The notes under the pieces were generated by a model. It saw only the letters and a program-made list of their open reading frames with translations. It did not search any database and was not told where the DNA came from. The position numbers and the translations under genes are program-made. Below are positions 34,213-42,768 of a DNA stretch of 64,000 nt, piece by piece; the stretch's first letter is position 1, and the number at the start of each line of letters is the position of its first letter. The stretch lies in NCBI GenBank assembly GCA_965222005.1, contig OZ244935.1:2666001-2730000 (forward strand), in the 5' to 3' direction. This DNA is from CBDCTM01 sp965222005. Its GTDB lineage: Bacteria; Bacteroidota; Bacteroidia; Chitinophagales; Saprospiraceae.

Positions 34213-34275
34213 CCGGTTGCCTTCTAAGGTGTTATCCGGTATTCGGTGCTCAGTATCCGGCCACCGAATAACCGG
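34213..34275 (+). repeat. Copy R2 of the CCGGT-rich intergenic repeat
   Basis: CCGGTTGCCTTCTAAGG, then TTATCCGGTATTCGGTGCTC and CCACCGAATAACCGG. Same word order as the repeats between the tandem genes at 37.1 and 38.2 kb. It is the main feature of the 234-bp gap before the M43 protease gene. Confidence 0.7.
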
Positions 34276-34406
34276 AATTATTGTCACCCACCTGTCATTT
34301 TGTAGTCATTTTGTTTGGAAACATGCAATCTGTTTACTATATTTGGCAATAAGGAATTTGAAGACTTATCGGAAGCAGGCTATAGCCCCCCTTTATTGAA
34401 AACCCG

Positions 34407-36149
34407 ATGCCTGTTTCAACCTGTTCTATTGGCATTTGCCAGGGCAAAAGGTTGATTTTCTCATCTCATAAACCAATAAGTTATGCGTTATTTAATCTTT
34501 TTCTTTCTTTCTTTCTTGTGATTGAACAATTAAACGCCCAACCGCCCTTTTGCCCCGTAGGAGAGGAAGGTGCTGAACCAGTTACTGAACCGCCCTCCAC
34601 AGAATGCTTTGATGTAAATACCATTTTTGACAACTGCCCCGACGAATTGATCTACCTGCGCGTCAATGTGCATTTTTTTCTGGATGATAATTGCGAAGGC
34701 CAGCTCGACCCCAGTGGCCAGCGGCCCTACGAACTGGATGAAGCCTACCTGGCGGCCGAAGAATATATCGACGCCGCCAACCTCCAACTAGGTGATGATC
34801 ATTACCGCCAATGGAACCAATCTCCCTGGGGCGTATCCACTAAGCCCAAGCAGTGTGTGCCTTTTCGTTATACATTGGCTGGCGTATATGTACATTGTAG
34901 CTCCATGGCATTTACATATGATCGTTATCAGGAAGCTCCGCAAGTACATAGCACTTATGGAGTGAACAAGGAAACGGAATTCAACTTATATATTCTTCCC
35001 TTAACCAATGCCAGTGGTGTAGCAGGGGGTATCGGAGGGTTTTATGCGGTCAATTCGAATTTAGACCGGGGCCTGCTGAACCATGAAATGGGGCATAATC
35101 TGACTCTTGAACATTCTTGGATAGATGATGGCATTGACGATACTCCTGAGATACACTACGATGCCGACTATAATTGCGATGGCGATTTTGACGACAACTG
35201 GAGGCCGCAAGGCGGGAGAAGGGAAGCAGATCAACAATGTTGGCGGCATTTGACAGAAAGCGGTGCCAACCGATCTATCGATTACGATGGAGATGGCATC
35301 ATTGACTATCCGGATGTTTGCTATGAAACGCCCATTCCCTGTGGCGATTTTGATGAATATCCGTGTTGCCAATGGAAATATATCAACAATAATATGATGG
35401 CTTATTCCAATTATCAAAACTGCTGTGGTGCTTTTACCGAAGGCCAGATACTGCGTATGCTCAACCACCTCAGCCAGCCAGATGTATGTCAAAACTATAT
35501 CGTATCGGTGAGTAGTTGTGTACCACCAATAGCTAATATAGCGGTACTCTCCTTTGAGGATGATGAAGAGGACTGTAAGTACTGCATCCACATGGAACAT
35601 TCGGTGAATGAGGATGGCTATCAGTTGGAAATATTCAAAGTGACCAGCCTGGGGCTGGAGCTCTTTCACAGCACCGGCTGGCTCGACGGCCCTGCTTTGA
35701 CTTATTGCATCGGGGAAGACGTGGTAAAAACAGGGCAATATGCCAATGGCTTTGAAGCTGGTCAGCCCTACCTGGCCCGACTGACCGTGAGCGGAGAATG
35801 TAGTGCCACCGATGTGACGGAGATCACTTTTAGCTTGCCGTTTTTCTCAGAAATTGCCTGTGAGTTGGATGACGATGACGAGCCGGCCATCGAAATCGGC
35901 AACCTGCTGCCCAACCCCACTCCCGGCTCCGCCAGCTTTGACTATGAAATACTAAAGGAAGGACCACTGAATATCTGGCTGGTGGATGTGCTGAACCAAA
36001 ACAATACTGTAACTATCATGAACAGCCAGTTTCATACTCCCGGCAATTACCAAAGTTCCATTGATATGAGCAGCTACAATACTGGTACCTATGCGCTGAT
36101 CTTTCATGTAGAAAACCAAATTGAATCACTCACCCTCATAAAGCAATAG
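34407..36149 (+). CDS. Secreted M43-family (pappalysin/cytophagalysin-like) zinc metalloprotease with T9SS domain
   Basis: 580 residues. The signal peptide lies within about residues 26-45 (SYALFNLFLSFFLVIEQLNA), so the true start may be a little downstream of 34407. The zinc site is HEMGHNLTLEH (His226, His230, His236, Glu227), followed by DDGIDDTP and by the Met-turn NNMMAYSNYQNCCGAFTEGQ, both M43 marks. A 120-residue domain and a T9SS sorting domain (LLPNPTPGSASFDYEI) complete it. The next gene's ATG comes 3 bases after this stop codon, so the two are translationally linked. Substrate unknown. Confidence 0.88.
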   Translation: MPVSTCSIGICQGKRLIFSSHKPISYALFNLFLSFFLVIEQLNAQPPFCPVGEEGAEPVTEPPSTECFDVNTIFDNCPDELIYLRVNVHFFLDDNCEGQLDPSGQRPYELDEAYLAAEEYIDAANLQLGDDHYRQWNQSPWGVSTKPKQCVPFRYTLAGVYVHCSSMAFTYDRYQEAPQVHSTYGVNKETEFNLYILPLTNASGVAGGIGGFYAVNSNLDRGLLNHEMGHNLTLEHSWIDDGIDDTPEIHYDADYNCDGDFDDNWRPQGGRREADQQCWRHLTESGANRSIDYDGDGIIDYPDVCYETPIPCGDFDEYPCCQWKYINNNMMAYSNYQNCCGAFTEGQILRMLNHLSQPDVCQNYIVSVSSCVPPIANIAVLSFEDDEEDCKYCIHMEHSVNEDGYQLEIFKVTSLGLELFHSTGWLDGPALTYCIGEDVVKTGQYANGFEAGQPYLARLTVSGECSATDVTEITFSLPFFSEIACELDDDDEPAIEIGNLLPNPTPGSASFDYEILKEGPLNIWLVDVLNQNNTVTIMNSQFHTPGNYQSSIDMSSYNTGTYALIFHVENQIESLTLIKQ

Positions 36150-36151
36150 CC

Positions 36152-37120
36152 ATGAAATATACAGGAATAATCTTTTTACTTACAGCCATGTTTTGCGGCA
36201 GTACCCTCCGGAGCCAGCAGGTGCCGATGTGGGAGACAGCCCTGTATTTTGAAGATGCCAAAGGCAATCGGGATACACTTACGGTGGGCTATGACCCGGA
36301 GGCCACATCAGAAATAGATGGCCAGTTTGGAGAACAACAAATCTATAGTTCTTTTGATTCGGTATTTGAAGTTAGAGGGGCTGCCTTGAGTTCCATGCAC
36401 AGGGATCGTATGTCAAATAGAGTTATAACATTTGCTGAAAAAATACATGGCTCGTCACACGATTGTTGGGATGGGGCAAATGTTTGGATATTCATCTGGG
36501 CCAAGTACCAGCCCGTTACGGTTCGCTGGGATTTAGCCACTTTTGTCAATGATCCCTGCGTAAAGGGCTCGGTGATCACCAATCATTATGCAGATGAATT
36601 GGTTGACCCTTACTACGATTGGGATGAATATCCACCCAATCTGTATTTCTGTTCAGGGGGAATGGACTCCATAACGGTCAATACATCCGAGCAGTTTGTA
36701 CACGACACCAATGTAAGTTTTCCCATTTTTGAAACCGCATCGGTAGCGGGGATTGGAGATACCACTGTATATGGCTTGCGCTTTGATGCAAGGCCAATTG
36801 AAGTATGGTGGACGCCCTGCCACGGTAAGGTGCTGGTAGGCACAGAGGAAATAGAAAGGGCAGAAGAGTTGCGTTTTTTTCCCAACCCCACTCACACCCG
36901 CCTTTCTCTCGGCCTGCCCTTCACTGCCGGTAGTGAGGCTCGTCGGGCCAACGGTGGGGCTTTTGAGGCAAAAATATACTCCACTACCGGCCGCCTGCTC
37001 AGGCAGCAAGCCATCCGTGAGCCGGAGCTGGATGTATCGGCGCTGTCAGTGGGGGCGTATTTTTTGGTGCTGGAAGGGGAAGCGGGGCGAAGGTATGTGG
37101 GGAAATTTGTGAAGATGTAA
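36152..37120 (+). CDS. Secreted T9SS protein, tandem mosaic family, copy 1
   Basis: 322 residues: signal peptide (MKYTGIIFLLTAMFCGSTLR), a mature domain with six cysteines (HDCWDG, NDPCVKG, YFCSGG, TPCHGK among them) and a T9SS sorting domain (FFPNPTHTRLSLGL ... GKFVKM). No known domain is recognised in residues 25-225. Copies 2 and 3 follow at 37255 and 38334. Their signal peptide and C-terminal third are nearly identical at DNA level, while internal segments differ. This copy directly follows the M43 protease (2-bp gap). The shared upstream words in copies 2 and 3 (CATAAAGCAATAGCC) are the last codons of that protease, so copy 1 holds the ancestral position. Confidence 0.82.
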   Translation: MKYTGIIFLLTAMFCGSTLRSQQVPMWETALYFEDAKGNRDTLTVGYDPEATSEIDGQFGEQQIYSSFDSVFEVRGAALSSMHRDRMSNRVITFAEKIHGSSHDCWDGANVWIFIWAKYQPVTVRWDLATFVNDPCVKGSVITNHYADELVDPYYDWDEYPPNLYFCSGGMDSITVNTSEQFVHDTNVSFPIFETASVAGIGDTTVYGLRFDARPIEVWWTPCHGKVLVGTEEIERAEELRFFPNPTHTRLSLGLPFTAGSEARRANGGAFEAKIYSTTGRLLRQQAIREPELDVSALSVGAYFLVLEGEAGRRYVGKFVKM

Positions 37121-37240
37121 CGGATGAGCCGGTGAGGCCGGTTTCCTTCTACGGCGTTATTCGGTTGTCCGGTATCCGGTGCTCGGTACTCGGTTTCCTT
37201 CTATCGCGTTTACCGGACAACCGGCCACCGGACAACCGGC
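37121..37240 (+). repeat. Copy R3 of the CCGGT-rich intergenic repeat
   Basis: Fills the gap between tandem copies 1 and 2. Heptamer-like words TCCGGTA, TCCGGTG, TCGGTAC and TCGGTTT follow each other. The outer part is an inverted repeat, GGTTGTCCGGTA with TACCGGACAACC. After it comes CATAAAGCAATAGCC, copied from the 3' end of the M43 gene. Confidence 0.8.
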
Positions 37241-37254
37241 ATAAAGCAATAGCC

Positions 37255-38223
37255 ATGAAATATACAGGAATAATCTTTTTACTTACAGCCATGTTTTGCG
37301 GCAGTACCCTCCGGAGCCAGCAGGTGCCGATGTGGGAGACAGCCCTGTATTTTGAAGATGCCAAAGGCAATCGGGATACACTTACGGTGGGCTATGACCC
37401 GGAGGCAACTCCAGATATTGACCCTCAATTTGGTGAGCAGCAGTTATTTACACCTTTTGATTCAGTATTTGATGTGAGAGGTGCTGTACCCTACACCGTA
37501 TTTGGGAAAAAACTATCAAAGCGAATAATAAATGTAGCTGAAAAAATACATGGCTCATCACACGATTGTTGGGACGGTGCCAGAGTTTGGATATTCATCT
37601 GGGCCAAGTACCAGCCGGTTACGGTTCGCTGGGATTTAGCCACTTTTGTCAATGATCCTTGTGTGAAGGGGTCGATAATTACCAATCACTATTCGGATGA
37701 ACTGGGCGATCCTTATTACGATTGGGATGAATATCCACAAAACCTGTATTTCTGCACCGGCGGTATGGATTCGATAACCATCAACACTTCTGAATCTTTT
37801 ATTGCTCAGACAGGGGTATTTGATCCAATCGTGGAAACCGCATCGGTAGCGGGGATTGGAGATACCACCATTTATGGTTTGCGTTTTATCACCGATCCAA
37901 TTGAAGTATGGTGGACGCCCTGCCACGGTAAGGTGCTGGTAGGCACAGAGGAAATAGAAAGGGCAGAAGAGTTGCGTTTTTTTCCCAACCCCACTCACAC
38001 CCGCCTTTCTCTCGGCCTGCCCTTCACTGCCGGTAGTGAGGCTCGTCGGGCCAACGGTGGGGCTTTTGAGGCAAAAATATACTCCACTACCGGCCGCCTG
38101 CTCAGGCAGCAAGCCATCCGTGAGCCGGAGCTGGATGTATCGGCGCTGTCAGTGGGGGCGTATTTTTTGGTGCTGGAAGGGGAAGCGGGGCGAAGGTATG
38201 TGGGGAAATTTGTGAAGATGTAA
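37255..38223 (+). CDS. Secreted T9SS protein, tandem mosaic family, copy 2
   Basis: 322 residues from ATG 37255, where the sequence is identical to copy 1; an upstream in-frame start at 37132 lies inside repeat R3 and is rejected. It differs from copy 1 in three internal segments: about residues 50-90 (DIDPQFGEQQLFTPFDSVFD, VPYTVFGKKLSKRI), about 130-195 (NHYSDELGDPYYDWDEYPQN, SESFIAQTGVFDPI) and about 213-222 (RFITDPIE for RFDARPIE). Cysteine positions and the T9SS domain are kept. Function unknown; a role with the upstream M43 protease is inferred only from position. Confidence 0.82.
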   Translation: MKYTGIIFLLTAMFCGSTLRSQQVPMWETALYFEDAKGNRDTLTVGYDPEATPDIDPQFGEQQLFTPFDSVFDVRGAVPYTVFGKKLSKRIINVAEKIHGSSHDCWDGARVWIFIWAKYQPVTVRWDLATFVNDPCVKGSIITNHYSDELGDPYYDWDEYPQNLYFCTGGMDSITINTSESFIAQTGVFDPIVETASVAGIGDTTIYGLRFITDPIEVWWTPCHGKVLVGTEEIERAEELRFFPNPTHTRLSLGLPFTAGSEARRANGGAFEAKIYSTTGRLLRQQAIREPELDVSALSVGAYFLVLEGEAGRRYVGKFVKM

Positions 38224-38319
38224 CGGATGAGCCGGTGAGGCCGGTTGCCTTCTAGCGTGATTCGGTTTTCCGGTGCTCGGTACTCGGTTTCCTTCTATCG
38301 CGTTTACCGGACAACCGGC
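38224..38319 (+). repeat. Copy R4 of the CCGGT-rich intergenic repeat
   Basis: Shorter version of R3 between copies 2 and 3. It keeps GAGCCGGTGAGGCCGGTTGC, TCCGGTGCTCGGTACTCGG, CCTTCTATCGCGTTTACCGG and the following CATAAAGCAATAGCC, but lacks one CCGGACAACCGGCCA unit. Confidence 0.8.
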
Positions 38320-38333
38320 ATAAAGCAATAGCC

Positions 38334-39302
38334 ATGAAATATACAGGAATAATCTTTTTACTTACAGCCATGTTTTGCGGCAGTACCCTCCGGAGCCAGC
38401 AGGTGCCCATGTGGGAGACAGCCCTGTATTTTGAAGATGCCAAAGGCAATCGGGATACACTTACAGTGGGCTATGACCCGGAGGCAACTCCAGATATAGA
38501 CTCTCAATTTGGTGAGCAGCAGTTATTTACACCTTTTGATTCAGTATTTGATGTGAGAGGTACTGTACCCTACACCGTATTTGGGAAAAAACTATCAAAG
38601 CGAATAATAAATGTAGCTGAAAAAATACATGGCTCATCACACGATTGTTGGGACGGTGCCAGAGTTTGGATATTCATCTGGGCCAAGTACCAGCCCGTTA
38701 CGGTTCGCTGGGATTTAGCCACTTTTGTCAACGACCCCTGCGTAAAGGGCTCGGTGATCACCAATCATTATGCAGATGAATTGGTTGACCCTTACTATGA
38801 TTGGGATGAATATCCACCCAATCTGTATTTCTGTGCAGGGGGAATGGACTCCATAACGGTCAATACATCCGAGCAGTTTGTACACGACACCAATGTAAGT
38901 TTTCCCATTTTTGAAACCGCATCGGTAGCGGGGATTGGAGATACCACCATTTATGGTTTGCGTTTTATCACCGATCCAATTGAAGTATGGTGGACGCCCT
39001 GCCACGGTAAGGTGCTGGTAGGTACAGAGGAAATAGAAAGGGCAGAAGAGTTGCGCTTTTTTCCCAACCCCACTCACACCCGCCTTTCTCTCGGCCTGCC
39101 CTTCACTGCCGGTAGTGAGGCTCGTCGGGCCAACGGTGGGGCTTTTGAAGCAAAAATATACTCCACTACCGGCCGCCTGCTCAGGCAGCAAGCCATCCGT
39201 GAGCCGGAGCTGGATGTATCGGCGCTGCCATCGGGGGCTTATTTTTTGGTACTGGAAGGGGAAGCGGGACAAAGCTATGTGGGGAAATTTGTGAAGATGT
39301 AG
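38334..39302 (+). CDS. Secreted T9SS protein, tandem mosaic family, copy 3 (recombinant of copies 1 and 2)
   Basis: 322 residues with the same plan. Residues about 50-115 follow copy 2 (QLFTPFDSVFDVRGTVPYTV, KRIINVAEKIHGSS, GARVW). Residues about 140-205 follow copy 1 (SVITNHYADELVDPYYDWDE, EQFVHDTNVSFPIFETA), and 210-222 follow copy 2 again (TTIYGLRFITDPIEVWW). The C-terminus has a few private changes (LPSGAYF, GQSYVGKFVKM). Switch points fall inside stretches identical in all three genes, as expected for recombination or gene conversion. Confidence 0.83.
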   Translation: MKYTGIIFLLTAMFCGSTLRSQQVPMWETALYFEDAKGNRDTLTVGYDPEATPDIDSQFGEQQLFTPFDSVFDVRGTVPYTVFGKKLSKRIINVAEKIHGSSHDCWDGARVWIFIWAKYQPVTVRWDLATFVNDPCVKGSVITNHYADELVDPYYDWDEYPPNLYFCAGGMDSITVNTSEQFVHDTNVSFPIFETASVAGIGDTTIYGLRFITDPIEVWWTPCHGKVLVGTEEIERAEELRFFPNPTHTRLSLGLPFTAGSEARRANGGAFEAKIYSTTGRLLRQQAIREPELDVSALPSGAYFLVLEGEAGQSYVGKFVKM

Positions 39303-39303
39303 C

Positions 39304-39355
39304 TGGTGAGCCGGTGAGGCCGGTTGCTTTCTTTTGTGTTGAAGCGGGCAACCGG
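39304..39355 (+). repeat. Decayed copy R5 of the intergenic repeat
   Basis: After copy 3 only the first part, GAGCCGGTGAGGCCGGTTGC, and a closing GGGCAACCGGCGC remain. This marks the downstream edge of the duplicated array. Confidence 0.55.
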
Positions 39356-39376
39356 CGCTACACCCAATCCATTTTC

Positions 39377-39652
39377 TTATCCCATCCAGTTCAGCTCACC
39401 GCCCAACAGCGCCATATAAATCAGGGCTGTCAGAAGCGGTGCCGCAGCCGATATGGCCATCCACCAAAAATAACTGCGCGGCACTTTTGATGGCTCTATC
39501 CATTCCACAATAAAGGAGACAATAAGTACCAGCAGGCAAATCCCACCAAACACTACAGATACGTAGGTGGCCAGATAATCATTGGAAAGCCAAAGTACAA
39601 AGTACAGGATGAATTGGATGAGAAACAGTTCAATAGGTCGTATTCTTAACAT
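39377..39652 (-). CDS. Small three-helix membrane protein of unknown function
   Basis: 91 residues with hydrophobic segments at about 8-25 (FLIQFILYFVLWLS), 29-50 (YVSVVFGGICLLVLIVSFIV) and 63-85 (WWMAISAAAPLLTALIYMAL). A VEWIEPSKVPRSYFW loop lies between helices 2 and 3. It is the only minus-strand gene inside the secreted-protein block. No family recognised. Confidence 0.6.
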   Translation of the reverse strand: MLRIRPIELFLIQFILYFVLWLSNDYLATYVSVVFGGICLLVLIVSFIVEWIEPSKVPRSYFWWMAISAAAPLLTALIYMALLGGELNWMG

Positions 39653-39693
39653 TTAGCGTATTGATGCAAGGGCTGGCCCTGTATGATTTTCAC

Positions 39694-39701
39694 TATATTT
39701 G
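39694..39701 (+). promoter_or_regulatory. TAnnTTTG -7 element before the subtilase cluster
   Basis: TATATTTG, 28 nt upstream of the ATG at 39730; a start of transcription near 39708 fits. No good -33 TTTG at 19-21 bp is seen. Confidence 0.4.
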
Positions 39702-39729
39702 ATGGTCGAAATTACGAAAAGCTCGAACT

Positions 39730-42700
39730 ATGCGGATACTCCCTGCCTTAATAATACTGTCATTTTGTTGGCAGCTATCGGCGCAACCCCAAAGGGCTGT
39801 GCTCGCCCAATATGTTCAAAGAGTATTGGAAACTGCTGAAGACGCGGAGTATTTGCCCATCTATTTGTTGTTGGCCGACCAGGTAGAGGTGGCACAATTA
39901 GGGCGTTATTTGCAAGATCAGGGAGTCCCGGTGAGCAAGCGACCGAAGCAATTAATCGCACAGCTCAAAACAAAAGCAAGCTCTTCGCAGGCGAGCCTCC
40001 TTCAACGATTGCGGCACTCCTCCCAGGCACGGCATTCGAGTATCCGTAGTTACTGGATTGCCAATATCGTATTTGCCGAAGTACAAAAAGAATTGCTTAT
40101 CCGTCTCAGCCAATCGTCCGACATAGCTTGGATTGGTTACAATGGCGAGGTAGAGTTGGAAGCTTTCGACCGAAATTGTGCTGCCCCGTTGCTAATGGAA
40201 GAAGACGGCATCGAACTCGGACTGGCGGCTATCCAAGCGCCGCTTCTTTGGCGCATGGGCTATACAGGCTACGGTCAGAAGGCTCTGATAATTGATACCG
40301 GAACGGACACGGAGCATCCCGCTTTGCAAACCAAATTCATGGGCAATTTTGGCCCCTTATCTGCTGCCTGGTTTGATACAGACCCCACCCAGCCCTTCGA
40401 TTGCAACGATCATGGCACCCACGTTTGTGGTACCATTCTGGGGCTTGACCGCTTGCACAATGATACCATCGGTGTAGCTTTCAATGCCAATTGGATGGCT
40501 TCGCCGCCGATCAGCTGCTATCGGAATGCCGATTTCAAAGGAACCGAGCGTATCATCGCCTCCTTTCAGTGGGCCCTTGACCCGGACGGCAACCCTGCCA
40601 CTACCGAAGATATGCCGGATGTGATCAACAATTCGTGGTATGATCCTCATATCGACACACTGGATTGTGTAAGTGCCTATGTGCCGGTATTCAACGCGCT
40701 GGAAGCAGCGGGCGTTGCAGTTGTGTTTTCAGCAGGCAATGAAGGCCCCGACCCGATGACCATCACCCCGCCGCACAACATTAATACAGATATTGTCAAT
40801 TCATTTACGGTGGGAGCGCTCAATGGGAATGTGCCCGGTTTGGGAATAGCCAATTTTAGCAGCCGCGGCCCTTCACAATGTGGCGGGCAAAGTTCGTTGT
40901 TAATCAAGCCAGAGGTATCGGCGCCGGGCGAATCGGTACGATCCAGCGTACGAAATGGCGGCTACGATTATTTTAGCGGCACTTCAATGGCCTCGCCCCA
41001 TGTTTGCGGTGCCATTCTACTACTCAAAGAAGCTTTTCCCGAGTTGAGCGGCCATCAATTCAAAGAGGCTTTATACTTTTCGGCCCGCGATCTGGGCGAC
41101 CCGGGAGAGGACAATACCTACGGCATGGGGATAATAGATGTAATGGAAGCCTACAATTATTTGATCAATGAAGGGCATGTGCCCCTGTTGCCTGAGGTGA
41201 CTACTGATCTGATGCTCATCGGTGTTGAACTCGATAAAAAATACTGCGGTGGAAGTGTGCAGTCTGCTCTGCATGTGGAAAACGCCGGCCAAACGGACAT
41301 CAGCGCTTTTGATATTCGCTACCAGTTGAGTGGGTCTGATATTCGCATCCACAACATCCTCTGGCAACAAACTACACTGGCGGCTGGAGAGCGGGCGCAG
41401 GTGAACTTACCGGATATTGACAATTTACCGGCAGGTAAATACGAGGTGTATCTCCAGTTAACTTTGCTTAATGGCCAAACCGAAGATCGCCTGCAAAACA
41501 ACGAATACCGGCGGTTCATCGAAGTATTTGAAGAGGTGCCGGTAGCAGTAGAAGCAATCGGCTTACCGGACCTGGAAGCTTGTACCAATGCTGCCGTCGT
41601 ACTGAGTGCTGCACAGCCCGATGAGGGTGAGATCAGATGGTACGACCAATGGCAGGGAGGAAATTTGCTGCACAGCGGCCCTAGCTTTATGGCTCCTCCC
41701 GCAATGGATGACACCACCTATTTTGTCGATCATATCCAGGCCGGCGGTGCTGGTATTAGCGAGCTCGATTGGCAGTCGGCACCGCTCGATGACGATATTG
41801 CAGGCGAGTTGTATTTCAATACCTTTACGCCTTTTACCTTAAAATCGGTCAAAGTATATAGCGAATTGCCGGGCCCGCGAGTCATTTATTTAAAAAATTA
41901 CCGAAACGTTACGATTTCGAGCAAGCTCTTCCTTTTGGGTATAGGCGAGCACGTACTCGATCTCAATTTTGAAGTGCCGGTTGGCAACGATCACTACCTG
42001 CAACTTACTGAAGGGCGGCCACTTTATTATTCAGATACAGATGTGCAGTTTCCCTATGAAGTGCCTGGAGTGCTAAGTATCGAGCGCAGCAATGACGCTG
42101 CCGACCCAACGGGCCGCTACTATTATTTTTACGATTGGCAGATTGAGTATGGCCAGCCCTGCGGCCGCACAGCTGTTCCATTGGCCCGATCGGACAATGA
42201 TAGTCTGCCGCAGATAGCCACCGAATCGGATGATACCGAAATCTATTTGGAAAATGGATTGGCGGCTGCCGAATTTACAGCCATTCCCGGAACGGAGGTG
42301 ACAGACTATTTTTGGGATTTTGGAGATGGTTCGGCCAGCCTGAGCAACCAAAGCCCTGTGAGCCACAACTTTGAAGCTGCGGGCAAATACCTGGTAAGCT
42401 GTACAGCCGTTAATGGCGAAGGCTGCAGCCAGGCGGCGGGCCTTGAGGTAGTGGTACACGAAGTGGTAGTAGCTACTCAGCCTATTCCCGCAGAGACAGA
42501 AATTTTGGTATTCCCCAATCCCGTGAGTACACAATTGTTTATACAAGCTACTGACAATCAATTAATTATACATGACGTGCAATTGGTGGATATGCTTGGG
42601 CGGAGCCTTTTGAAGGCGGCCAATCCATCGAGCAGCTATCAATTGGATGTCCAACATTTGGAAGCCGGAATCTATTTCGCCCGGCTCACCCTGGGCACTC

Positions 42701-42735
42701 AAAAGCTTGTGCGCAGATTTGTAAAAACAAACTAA
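39730..42735 (+). CDS. Secreted subtilase (S8) with PKD and T9SS domains, copy 1
   Basis: 1001 residues. Signal peptide (MRILPALIILSFCWQLSAQ), an I9-like propeptide (about 25-150), then the S8 catalytic domain. Its triad is Asp189 (IIDTGTDTEHP), His228 (NDHGTHVCGT) and Ser419 (FSGTSMASPHVCG), with the oxyanion Asn in SAGNEGPDP. After it come a CARDB-like domain, a beta-sandwich with YYYFYDWQIEYGQPCGRTAV, a PKD domain (YFWDFGDGSASLSNQSP) and a T9SS sorting domain (VFPNPVSTQLFIQA). An active extracellular serine protease is predicted. Copy 2 starts 33 bp after the stop, so the pair is an operon. Confidence 0.93.
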   Translation: MRILPALIILSFCWQLSAQPQRAVLAQYVQRVLETAEDAEYLPIYLLLADQVEVAQLGRYLQDQGVPVSKRPKQLIAQLKTKASSSQASLLQRLRHSSQARHSSIRSYWIANIVFAEVQKELLIRLSQSSDIAWIGYNGEVELEAFDRNCAAPLLMEEDGIELGLAAIQAPLLWRMGYTGYGQKALIIDTGTDTEHPALQTKFMGNFGPLSAAWFDTDPTQPFDCNDHGTHVCGTILGLDRLHNDTIGVAFNANWMASPPISCYRNADFKGTERIIASFQWALDPDGNPATTEDMPDVINNSWYDPHIDTLDCVSAYVPVFNALEAAGVAVVFSAGNEGPDPMTITPPHNINTDIVNSFTVGALNGNVPGLGIANFSSRGPSQCGGQSSLLIKPEVSAPGESVRSSVRNGGYDYFSGTSMASPHVCGAILLLKEAFPELSGHQFKEALYFSARDLGDPGEDNTYGMGIIDVMEAYNYLINEGHVPLLPEVTTDLMLIGVELDKKYCGGSVQSALHVENAGQTDISAFDIRYQLSGSDIRIHNILWQQTTLAAGERAQVNLPDIDNLPAGKYEVYLQLTLLNGQTEDRLQNNEYRRFIEVFEEVPVAVEAIGLPDLEACTNAAVVLSAAQPDEGEIRWYDQWQGGNLLHSGPSFMAPPAMDDTTYFVDHIQAGGAGISELDWQSAPLDDDIAGELYFNTFTPFTLKSVKVYSELPGPRVIYLKNYRNVTISSKLFLLGIGEHVLDLNFEVPVGNDHYLQLTEGRPLYYSDTDVQFPYEVPGVLSIERSNDAADPTGRYYYFYDWQIEYGQPCGRTAVPLARSDNDSLPQIATESDDTEIYLENGLAAAEFTAIPGTEVTDYFWDFGDGSASLSNQSPVSHNFEAAGKYLVSCTAVNGEGCSQAAGLEVVVHEVVVATQPIPAETEILVFPNPVSTQLFIQATDNQLIIHDVQLVDMLGRSLLKAANPSSSYQLDVQHLEAGIYFARLTLGTQKLVRRFVKTN

Positions 42736-42768
42736 TCATTACTCCCTTCATTAAATAAAACCAACGAC

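Noticed and set aside
36152..39302. Regular ~1.1-kb tandem repeat as possible assembly duplication
   Set aside because: Copies differ at many positions in defined segments and the intergenic repeats differ in length, so it is a real array, though copy number should be confirmed.
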